A stretch of DNA of 50,855 nt from contig JAQGDQ010000799.1 in assembly GCA_030141605.1 (NCBI GenBank), positions 43,710-94,564 of the forward strand, given 5' to 3'. The DNA is from Tubiluchus corallicola. Its lineage: Eukaryota > Priapulida > Priapulimorpha > Priapulimorphida > Tubiluchidae. Shown one piece after another: positions 32,798 through 44,700 of this stretch. Both the position numbers and the translations under genes were made by a program. Positions within the stretch are counted from its first letter, which is position 1. Each line of letters starts with the position of its first letter. The notes under the pieces were generated by a model. The model was not told the origin of the DNA and did not search any database. It saw nothing but the letters and a program-made list of their open reading frames with translations.

Positions 32798-35700
32798 CTA
32801 AAAGAACAAAAAAGATGAATGAAAACGAAAAGGACATTGAATTATAGCAACGCTCAACTGTTTGTGGTGTACTAAATACAATGTTCTCGCCTCAACTATT
32901 TGTGGTGTACTAAACACACAGTTCACAGCTCAACTATTTGTGGTGTGCTAAACACACTGTTCACGGCTCAACTGTTTGTGGTGTGCTAAACACACTGTTC
33001 CCGGCTCAACTATTTGTGGTGTGCTAAACAAACTGTTCCAGGCTCAACTATTTGTGGTGTGCTAAGCACACTGTTCCCATCTCAACTGTTTGTGGTGTGC
33101 TAAACACACTGTTCCCGGCTCACCTATTTGTGGTGTGCTAAGCACACTGTTCCCATCTCAACTGTTTGTGGTGTACTAAACACACTGTTCACGGCTCAAC
33201 TGTTTGTGGTGTGCTAAACACACTGTTCCCGGCTCAACTATTTGTGGTGTGCTAAACACACTGTTCACGGCTCAACTAGTTGTGGTGTGCTAAGCACACT
33301 GTTCCCATCTCAACTGTTTGTGGTGTGCTAAACACACTGTTCCCGGCTCAACTATTTGTGGTGTGCTAAACACACTGTTCACGGCTCAACTATTTGAGGT
33401 GTGCTAAACACACTGTTCCCGGCTCAACTGTTTGTGGTGTGCTAAACACACAGTTCACGGCTCAACTGTTTGTGGCGTACTAAACACACTGTTCACGGCT
33501 CAACTACTTGTGGTGTGCTAAACATACAGTTCTCGGCTCAACTATTTGTGGTGTGCTAAACATACAGTTCTCGGCTCAACTATTTGTGGTATGCTAAACA
33601 CACTGTTTCCGGCTCAACTATTTGTGATGTGCTAAACACACTGTTCCCGGTTCAACTATTTGTGGTGTGCTAAACACACTGTTTCCGGCTCAACTATTTG
33701 TGGTGTGCTAAACACACTGTTCCTGGTTCAACTATTTGTGGTGTGCTAAACACACTGTTCCCGGTTCAACTATTTGTGGTGTGCTAAACACACTGTTCAC
33801 GGCTCAACTATTTGTGGTGTACTAAACACACTGTTCCCATACACAAGTTTGTTTAAATCAATGGCTGGCTGCCAAAGGCTATGTTGAACGCTGGTATGGA
33901 AGAGAGCTGACGAAAACGGACATCTATTGGGCTGGTTCAAAATCAACGACAGGAAATGATATGAGATGAGATATGTTGAAGAAAAAATACTGGCGTCCAG
34001 CAAATCACAAAGACAACTATTACGAAAGTGAAAATGAACGCAGCAAAGGTTTTAAATAACATGAGATTAGATAAAAAAAATAAAATGTATGAAAACACTT
34101 GTAAAAGTCCCAAATTTCGTACAAATTGTCCCATTTTAGAAAAAAGTATTCAGTCCGACAATCAAATTACTTGAAACAAATTACAGTAAATCCTCGCTTA
34201 ATGACTCGCCGTTTAGCAACGTTTCATTTTAATGACGCTGATCTTTTGACAGTAAGTCCTCGCTAAGTGACTCCCCGTTTAGCAACGTTTCATTTTAATG
34301 ACACTGATCTTTTGACAGTAAGTGCTCGCTTAGTGACTCCCCGTTTAGCACGTTTCATTTTAATGATGCTGATCTTTTGACAGTAAGTCCTCGCTTAGTG
34401 ACTCCCCGTTTAGCACGTTTCATTTTAATGACACTGATCTTTTGACAATAAGTCCTCGCTTAGTGACTCCCCGTTTAGCAACGTTTCATTTTAATGACAC
34501 TGATCTTTTGACAGTAAGTCCTCGCTTAGTGACTCCCCGTTTAGCAACGTTTCATTTTAATGACACTGATCTTTTGACAGTAAGTCCTCGCTTAGTGACT
34601 CCCCGTTTAGCAACGTTTCATTTTAATGATGCTGATCTTTTGACAGTAAGTCCTCGCTTAGTGACTCCCCGTTTAGCAACGTTTCATTTTAATGACACTG
34701 ATCTTTTGACAGTAAGTCCTCGCTTAGTGACTCCCCGTTTAGCACGTTTCATTTTAATGACGCTGATCTTTTGACAGTAAGTCCTCGCTTAGTGACTCCC
34801 CGTTTAGCAACGTTTCATTTTAATGACACTGATCTTTTGACAGTACGCCCTCACTGATCTTTTGACAGTAAGTCCTCGCTTAGCGACTCGCCGTTTAGCA
34901 ATGTTTCACTTTAATGACACTGATCTTTTGACAGTGAGTCCTCGCTTAGTGACTCCCCGTTTAGCAACGTTTCAGTTTAATGACACTGATCTTTTGACAG
35001 CTTTTTTCTACTTAACGACGCACTTTTCATTTTAACAACGATTTTTTTTTACTTTTTCAAGTCAAATTTTTATTTGATTAACAAAAAAACATTTTTACTA
35101 ATTTCATGAACATATTACATTATTCTGTTCTAAAAATGTATTAGTAATGTAAACAGTGCAATTATGTTAGCGTCCGTTAAGCGATGACTTGCTGTATATG
35201 ATAATGGACTCACCCTGCTTAGTGATTTCCTCCATAGAGAGTTCCTTGCACTCGCCAGCCTGATGTCCGCTTCCTCCGCAATTGTAACAAGTTTGTAACT
35301 TTCCCTTCAAATGTGAAGCAACCGTAGTTGGAGGTGTGCTGTAGTTGGGTTGCGCCGACGCTTGACTTCGCTGCTTCGTTTCCGGATTAACGACGGGAAT
35401 TCCGTTAACGATCATCAACTCTTGGTTTATGCCGTTCATGGGCGGCGGAGGAGGAACGAAGGGGGGAGGTATCAGACCATTAGCACCCCGCTGAAGGAAA
35501 TTTGGAAAGTTGGCAAAAAATGGATTTGCCAGCTGGTTTGGCGGGGGAAAGTTCTGGATTGGATTAGCGTTGTTACTATTATTAGCCATCGAATGAGCTT
35601 TATTACAGCCGCATTGAGTACAATTCGAGATGGGCAAAATATTGAATGGAGGCGGATTTAACGTCGTAGGTGGGACCACCATCGCTGGATTACTATTTAG

Positions 35701-38700
35701 CATGGCTTCGGGTAAATGCATTCCGGGTAGAGAAGGTAGAGAATTGTTTGGCATGAAGAACTGTGGACACGTCGTAGGGGGCATGGCCGTAGCAGGAAGC
35801 GACGTCGGCGGGGTAACATTGCTATCTTTGGGTTGTAGTAAATGCTGCGAAGGACGGAAGTTTGCTTGATTAGACGGGTCTGGTAAATGATAAGGCAACA
35901 CGGGCATTTGCAAAAGCTGTTTCTTTTGCAGTTGAGACAAAAGTAACTGATAGGTGGCAGCAGCAGCAGCATCGGGCGGCGGCTGACACTCTTTCTTCTG
36001 GAAGAGCTGCTGTTGAAACTGCGACAACTGCAACTGAAACGCTTGATTGAGAGCGGCGCTGGTGACCGACGTGTCCATGCTGTTGTTCGTTTTGGCCGTC
36101 ACAGGGGGAGACACTGTCGGCATGATGGAAGGCAAGTGAGATCCGATATTGGGTACCGGTTGAGTTACAAGATAATGTTGATTACCTAAGATAACATTGT
36201 GTAGAGGAGAGAAGGCATTTTCAGAGATAACTACACCTGTTTCAGGTACACTAGACTTTCTTGCGACCAACGGATGCTGCGCTTGAGTACATATGTCTGG
36301 AGTGCTCGCTTTCGATCGCAACGATTCAATATCCGAGGTTTCGTCGACAACGGATATGGTATCTACGAAAAAGCAAATAAACAGAAATGAAAGAACACAG
36401 ATAACATTTAGACACTGAAAAATTGTGTAGCAACCGGGATTTGAAACCAGGACCTCCTGCGCACCTAATAGGTTGCTCTACCATTTGAGCTACTGACCCA
36501 ATCTAGAAGAGGTGGTCTGACTTCTCACCCTAATGGCATACAGTAAGCATTTTCGCAGTTTAGTTGTACACAAGCACAGTTGCTGCAGGACAAAGGTTAA
36601 CTGTACTACAGCAACCCAACTACAACCATCACGTGACATGTGAGCAAAGCAAAGCTGTTTGTAACATCAATTCAGTGATTTCGGTAGTTTTACTGACCTG
36701 AACTTTACTTAATTACACATTAGTCTGTACGTAGAGTGATTTACTAACATGATCTTGCTTGGGAACAAGGAAAAATGAACTAGGTAAGGTTCTAGTTAGC
36801 TGTTAAAACTATTACTATTACAATAGTATGGGATGAGAGGCGTTGTCAAGTGTACACAAATGTGTTGTCTAGTACACTTAACCTCTGACCTTTTCACGAT
36901 CATCATCAATCGCTGGAACTGTGAAAAAGCTTACTTCACGAAACTTTCCATGTTTTTATTATTTTTCTTTTTTGTCATATTCAATGTACTTTTAATCAAA
37001 TAATGCGCCGTGGTCTTATAAATTAATTTTCCCGTTAATTCTGATGATCTTCAACTTGCATCATCATGTAAAATGAATTAAAAATAAGAAATAAATTTTT
37101 GTTACTTATTTTATTAAATAACAACGTACAGCAATAGTGACTGTCTGAAACACGAAGCAAAAGACAAAAAATGAAAATTTCAAACAGGTAAATCATTTCT
37201 ATTACACAGACTGCTCCTCCATATGAACACGTTCGTCTACAAAGAGGTGGAACTTACCTCGGTCGCTCTCGTCTCCTGAATCTGAATGATGAAGAAAAGG
37301 ACTCTGCGGGGGACTAGAATATTCTGAACACGAGCTGTCTATGCTATCCAGTTGCAGGGCCGCACTGCGAATAGCCATTGATGTGCTCTGAAACGGGAGC
37401 GGGTTAGGGAGCAAGTACGTGTCTGTACAAGTTAACTTAAAGGAAAAAAACCGGTCGTTTGATTAGACTCGATCTCGTTTTAACTTACTGTTCAAAATAT
37501 ACATTTTCTTGCCTATAAAAGTTGGCAGTTGTTTCTAATATGTAAATAATTACCTTGAAAAGTTAATTAACAAATACCGAACACAACTATTGCTGACATC
37601 ACAAACCAACCACAGTTTGCGCAATAGTTCCCTGCATGTCAAAAGCATTTGCATAAGCGAAGATTGCGATAAGACACTGATGTGATGTCACAAAAATGAC
37701 ACCACAGACGAACACCGCAGTTCATGATCATGCTTATCACAGTACAGCGCCTATTTATCGACCGCACAAATGTGATAAAAAGGTGCCATTATCAGTCTTA
37801 GTGGATTCGCTGAGCTGTGCTTAGCTTGGAAAGTTCAGCAAAATTTAACTAATCCGAGGTAAATATTATTTAATCTAAGCTTTGATCTAATCTAATGTCT
37901 TCAGAATCGTCCGGTTTTCCTTTAAATGCAACTTTCTTAATTCTTATTTAGCAAGCAGATTAATGAAAGCACCTATTCTTACATATTTACAATTACAGAC
38001 TTATACCCACGTGTAATTTCTCACTGCAAAATATGAGTAAATGATGGAAAACAAAGATTTTTACCACTAGGAGTGAACATTCTGTGTCAGAAAGTGAAGT
38101 CGAATCAAACCTTTTAAAATTGAATCTTACTCAACTTCAAGATTTCAAATCCGAATTGAATTCGAAATCAGTTTTAAAGATTGTCGAATCACTAGTAGAA
38201 AGACGGTCATGCAAAGATCGTGCATATTGCTTGATTTTGTCTGTAGTAAAACAGCATATAACAGCGAGGAACTAACCGCGGGAACACGAATTTACTTTTG
38301 TATGCTATTAAATAGTTCACGTAAGTCATTCTTGAAAAAATAGTATATTTCAATGCTTTTATAGGGCAGGTGTGTTTTTAGCTGTAGTTTAAGTAAAATT
38401 TCATAAACCAAAAACCTGTCTGTGTCCACTAGACGATCTCAAACTTGCTTTCAATTCCTTTGTCTCCTTGTCGTGGTTCTTCTTATGCAGCAGGTCCTTG
38501 GGAGTTCTGAAAACCAGAAAAAAACATTATGATTCGTGCTGTAACGATACACCTAGGTCATCATGTGATACACATCGCGATGCTGACCTCACGAGACACG
38601 TGAAGTTAATGTTTGGAGGCTTTATAAAAAAACTGAATGGTTTCTGTTAAACTGGGCTCAATCTAGTTTCACTTTTATGTATATAACTTTGCATGCAGTA

Positions 38701-41700
38701 GCGGCTCGTAGCTAAAATTAGTGGCGGCGCTGCTGCTTGAGAAAGTTTTTCTCCTTTGTCTTAATACCGTGTAAAACGAAACAAACATTTGTAATTTTAA
38801 TGTTGTAATTTGTAATTGTAAATAAACAAACATGAAAGTTTATACATAAAGTTGATAAAATCTTAAAACAAAAACGATATTTTTTGCTTACCAATAATCT
38901 AAATTATCGCAGTTGTAGCTTGATATATTCACGGTAAGCACGTGACAACTGACAACAAACTGTGTGAGTGACAGTACTTTTTCTACCTGGGCTCAGACAT
39001 GTGCGTATGCACACAACAGCTCAAACACCACATTACTGGACCGCACTGTGCTGGGCTGTGAAGCGCAACAGTACTACCCTCACGTGCTCGGGTTCCGCAC
39101 AAGTATAAAGAAAGAACTAAAGAAAAAGACTTATTATATTGAATATTATGGATAATAGTGAGTGAAAATAGGGGGTGCTGCAGTTCCACAGTACCTACAC
39201 ACGAGCAGCCGCTGATTTTATTTATCATTAGCAACGTAGTGTCCTGACTACTGTATGCTATTACATGTATGCTTTTAATTGTATGCTATTACATGTGTGC
39301 TTTTAATTGCATGCTATTACATGTATGCTTTTAATTGTATGCTATTACATGTGTGCTTTTAATTGTATGCTATTACATGTATGCTTTTAATTGTATGCTA
39401 TTACATGTATGCTTTTAATTGTATGCTATTACATGTATGCTTTTAATTGCATGCTATTACACGTATGCTTTTAATTTCATGCTATTACACGTATGCTTTT
39501 AATTGCATGCTATTACACGTATGTTTTTAATTGCATGCTATTACACGTATGCTTTTGATTGTATGCTATTACACGTATGCTTTTAATTGTATGCTATTAC
39601 ACGTATGCTTTTAATTGTATGCTATTACACGTAAGCTTTTAATTGTATGCTATTACACGTATGCTTTTAATTGTATGCTATTACACGTATGCTTTTAATT
39701 GTATGCTATTACATGTAAGCTTTTAATTGTATGCTATTACATGTATGCCTTTAATTGTATGCTATTACACGTATGCTTTTAATTGTATGCTATTACACGT
39801 ATGCTTTTAATTGTATGCTATTACACGTATGCTTTTAATTGTATGCTATTACACGTATGCTTTTAATTGTATGCTATTACACGTATGCCTTTAATTGTAT
39901 GCTATTACACGTATGCTTTTAATTGTATGCTATTACATGTATGCTTTTAATTGTATGCTATTACACGTATGCTTTTAATTGTATGCTATTACACGTATGC
40001 TTTTAATTGTATGCTATTACACGTATGCTTTTAATTGTATGCTATTACACGTATGCTTTTAATTGTATGCTATTACACGTATGCTTTTAATTGTATGCTA
40101 TTACACGTATGCTTTTAATTGTATGCTATTACACGTATGCTTTTAATTGTATGCTATTACATGTATGCTTTTAATTGTATGCTATTACACGTATGCTTTT
40201 AATTGTATGCTATTACACGTATGCTTTTAATTGTATGCTATTACACGTATGCTTTTAATTGTATGCTATTACACGTATGCTTTTAATTGTATGCTATTAC
40301 ATGTATGCTTTTAATTGTATGCTATTACACGTATGCTTTTAATTGAATGCTATTACACGTATGCTTTTAATTGTATGCTATTACACGTATGCTTTTAATT
40401 GTATGCTATTACATGTATGCTTTTAATTGTATGCTATTACACGTATGCTTTTAATTGTATGCTATTACATGTATGCTTTTAATTGTATGCTATTACACGT
40501 ATGCTTTTAATTGTATGCTATTACATGTATGCTTTTAATTGAATTTGATGCTAAAGCGCTTAACCTGTTAGTTAAAAGAGCTCGACGCAATCGATGTACA
40601 GCTCCAATCTGTAACCCAAATTTCACGAGTTCATCGTCTGTTAACTTCTCAACCTATAAACAGAGCAAGTCTAAGTGTAAAGTACTAGTGTCACCAGAAC
40701 CATTGAGACAAGTAATTTGATGTGTTCAGACTAGCGAGTTTTCTCTCTGGCATCAAACTCACAAATGTGAACTACTTTGTGAGTTACCGTCGGCAAAAAA
40801 TTGCAAACTCACCGCCTGTTACTACGAGTTACTGTCCAGTGTGAACACATCGGTGTGAACACAGTGTGTGTTACTCTCCACATTTCTCGCAATGAATAGA
40901 GAAGTGAGTGTCAGCTTGCTCTTGCTGTCAGAGAGTAACTCGCAGTATGTTTAGCTCTCTACACATAAGCTCTCTAGTATGTGAGTTACTTAGCAAGTTA
41001 ACTTGACAGGAAAACTTGCTAGTCTGAACGTACCATTAGGAATTACAGAAATTACAATACAAATTGTCGACAATCATTACAAAGAGTAACCAGCATAATA
41101 TGGCACACTATTAACTAAAGTAAACTCAACAAATCACCTCGGAAACGGTGAAGCCGCATAGCGTGTCATAATACTTATGCAATCTCTCATTCTTCAACCA
41201 GCTCAACGTGAAATGATCCTCGGAACTTCTCCTAGAACAGGAAGACCTTTGAGAGGTAGAAACGTCACTCGGAGCAGAGAAACTTGAACTACGAGTTGTT
41301 GAACTGCTAGGCTGCACTCCAGAGTATTTACTCCTAATAAAATTGAAATAACGATACAAAGTTCATATCAAATTGTTGCTCTGCTGTTAAATCATTCACA
41401 ACTACAATATTTGTGTGAAGCAACAATAAAGCCTGCTACAGTAGGTAATGATTCACTTACGCAACTACAATATTTGTCTGAAGCAACAATAAAACCTGCT
41501 ACAGTAGGTAATGATTCACTTACACAACTACAATATTTGTCTGAAGCAACAATAAAACCTGCTACAGTAGGTAATGATTCACTTACACAACTACGATATT
41601 TGTCTGAAGCAACAATAAAACCTGCTACAGTAGGTAATGATTCACTTGCGCAACTACGATATTTGTCTGAAGCAACAATAAAACCTGCTACAGTAGGTAA

Positions 41701-44700
41701 TGATTCACTTACGCAACTACGATATTTGTCTGAAGCAACAATAAAACCTGCTACAGTAGGTAATGATTCACTTACGCAACTACGATATTTGTTTGAAGCA
41801 ACAATAAAACCTGCTACAGTAGGTGATGATACACTTACGCAACTACGATATTTGTCTGAAGCAACAATAAAACCTGCTACAGTAGGTAATGATTCACTTA
41901 CACAACTACAATATTTGTCTGAAGCAACAATAAAACCTGCTACAGTAGGTAATGATTCACTTACGCAACTACAATATTTGTCTGAAGCAACAATAAAACC
42001 TGCTACAGTAGGTAATGATTCACTTACGCAACTACGATATTTGTTTGAAGCAACAATAAAACCTGCTACAGTAGGTAATGATTCACTTACGCAACTACGA
42101 TATTTGTTTGAAGCAACAATAAAACCTGCTACAATAGGTAATGATTCACTTACGCGACTACGATATTTGTCTGAAGCAACAATAAAACCTGCTACAGTAG
42201 GTAATGATTCACTTACGCAACTACGATATTTGTTTGAAGCAACAATAAAACCTGCTACAGTAGGTAATGATTCACTTACGCAGCCACGATATTTGTTTGA
42301 AGCAACAATAAAACCTGCTACAGTAGGTAATGATTCACTTACGCAACTACAATATTTGTTTGAAGCAACAATAAAACCTGCTACAGTAGGTAATGATTCA
42401 CTTACACAACTACAATATTTGTTTGAAGCAACAATAAAACCTGCTACAGTAGGTAATGATTCACTTACGCAGCTACAATATTTGTTTGAAGCAACAATAA
42501 AACCTGCTACAGTAGATGCCTACGATACTAGAAATATAATTGTACTGCTTCTGGCAAGTGTGTAAATTTAACATTTTCACATTTTTCACACCTTTACAGG
42601 AAAACATGTTAAGGTCTAAGAAAATGATCATTAGAACTTGTAAACAATAAACATCTATTAACAACATTATCAACTCTGTACGAATCATACAATCTTGTTA
42701 TTTTAAGATGTTTAAATAAACATCGTCAAACCTGATAGCTGTGAATGATTTTTTACTCGGTGTATAATAAACAGTAGTGTTTTTAGTGTGACTTTTATTT
42801 TATTATTTTATTGTAATGTGATGTCTAGTCTAGTCTAGTCTAGTCTAGTCTAGTCTAGTCTAGTCTAGCCTAGCCTAGCCTAGCCTAGCCTAGCCTAGCC
42901 TAGCCTAGCCTAGCCTAGCCTAGACTAGTCTAGTCTAGTCTAGTCTGATGTAGTCTAGTCTAATCTGATCTAGTCTAATCTAATCTGATGTAGTCCAATA
43001 TAATATAATCTAGCCTAGTCTAATCTGATCTGATCTAATCTGATGTAATCTAATCTGATCTAATCTGATCTAATCTAATCTGATCTAATCTAATCTGATC
43101 TAATCTAATCTAATCTGATGTAATCTAATCTGATCTAATCTGATCTAATCTAATCTAATCTAATCTAATCTAATCTAATCTAATCTAATCTAATCTAATC
43201 TAATCTGATCTAATCTGATCTGATCTAATCTGATCTAATCTGATCTGATCTAATCTGATCTGATCTAATCTGATGTAATCTAATCTGATGTAATCTGATC
43301 TGATCTGATGTAATCTGATCTGATCTGATCTGATCTGATCTGATCTGATGTAATCTGATCTGATCTGATCTGATCTGATCTGATCTGATCTGATCTGATC
43401 TGATCTGATCTGATCTGATCTGATCTGATCTGATCTGATCTGATCTGATCTGATCTGATCTGATCTGATCTGATCTGATCTGATCTGATCTGATCTGATC
43501 TGATCTGATCTGATCTGATCTGATCTGATCTGATCTGATCTGATCTGATCTGATCTGATCTGATCTAATCTAATCTAATCTGATCTAATCTAACCTAACC
43601 TAACCTAATCTAATATGCTGCATGAGGGTTGTATCTGATGGCCTTCAGTCGGTTAAACATGTATAGAATAAGTGAACTGTTTACATTACTAGTGCACTTT
43701 TTAGAACACAGCACGGAATGCTTTAATGCATCAAATTTGGCTAAAATTTGCCGACAAAATAAAAATTTGTCTTGAGCAAAGTAAAAAAAATTGTCGTTAA
43801 AGCAAAACGTGCGTCGTTAAGTGAAAAAAGGTGTCAAATGGTCAGCGTCGTTAAAACAAAACGTGCGTCGTTAAGTGAAGAAAGGTGTCAAATGGTCAGC
43901 GTCGTTAAAGCAAAACGTGCGTCGTTAAGTGAAGAAAGGTGTCAAATGGTCAGCGTCGTTAAAACAAAACGTGCGTCGTTAAGTGAAGAAAGGTGTCAAA
44001 TGGTCAGCGTCGTTAAAACAAAACGTGCGTCGTTAAGTGAAGAAAGGTGTCAAATGGTCAGCGTTGTTAAAACAAAATGTGCGTCGTTAAGTGAAGAAAG
44101 GTGTCAAATGGTCAGCGTCGTTAAAGCAAAACGTGCGTCGTTAAGTGAAGAAAGGTGTCAAATGGTCAGCGTTGTTAAAACAAAATGTGCGTCGTTAAGT
44201 GAAGAAAGGTGTCAAATGATCAGCGTCGTTAAAACAAAACGTTTCTAAATGGGGAGTCATTAAGCAGGACTTACTGTACTATATAAATCAAGTAAGCGAT
44301 ATTACCTCAGAGTGGAATTTGAAGCAAACGTCTTGCTACTAGGAAGTTTATTCGCTACTGTCTTACTTACATCACCTGTAAAATATTAACACATCAGACG
44401 TCAAATGAAATTTTATCTGAACATAGCAAGTACAAGAATGCATTGAAAGATTTGCTTTTTAGTGTCTAACCTTGTGAAGAGATGTCGCTCTCTACGCAGT
44501 CGGTTTGAACGAAACAGCCGCTCTCGTCGACGGATTTGCACTCCGATGATGAATTGACTAGATGACCATGAAAGAATGTGGAAATATGATTACAGTGAAT
44601 CAGTCGTTCAGGGAGATCAACAATTTGCCTGAAATTTCAATCAGTTTATACATTTTAAGAAACCATAAAACTATTGTCTCTACTTTTAACTCTTTTTTGT

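Noticed and set aside
35350-35972. Frames opposite or out of phase with the large ZCCHC14-like exon
   Set aside because: Shadows of the real coding exon.
36430-36510. tRNA gene on the minus strand
   Set aside because: A and B boxes are present, but acceptor and anticodon stems do not pair; better explained as a SINE head.
38084-38275. Plus-strand frame of 63 residues (ESNLLKLNLTQLQDFKSEL)
   Set aside because: Looks protein-like, but starts at GTG, lies in an intron of the minus-strand gene, and has no splice partner or family I recognise.
43772-44248. 158-residue periodic frame
   Set aside because: The 54-bp Tigger-derived array keeps frame because 54 is a multiple of three.
44471-44557. 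A shorter ZCCHC14-like exon starting at 44557
   Set aside because: Its phase does not fit the upstream exon, and it would omit the PX-closing segment IVDLPERLIHC.
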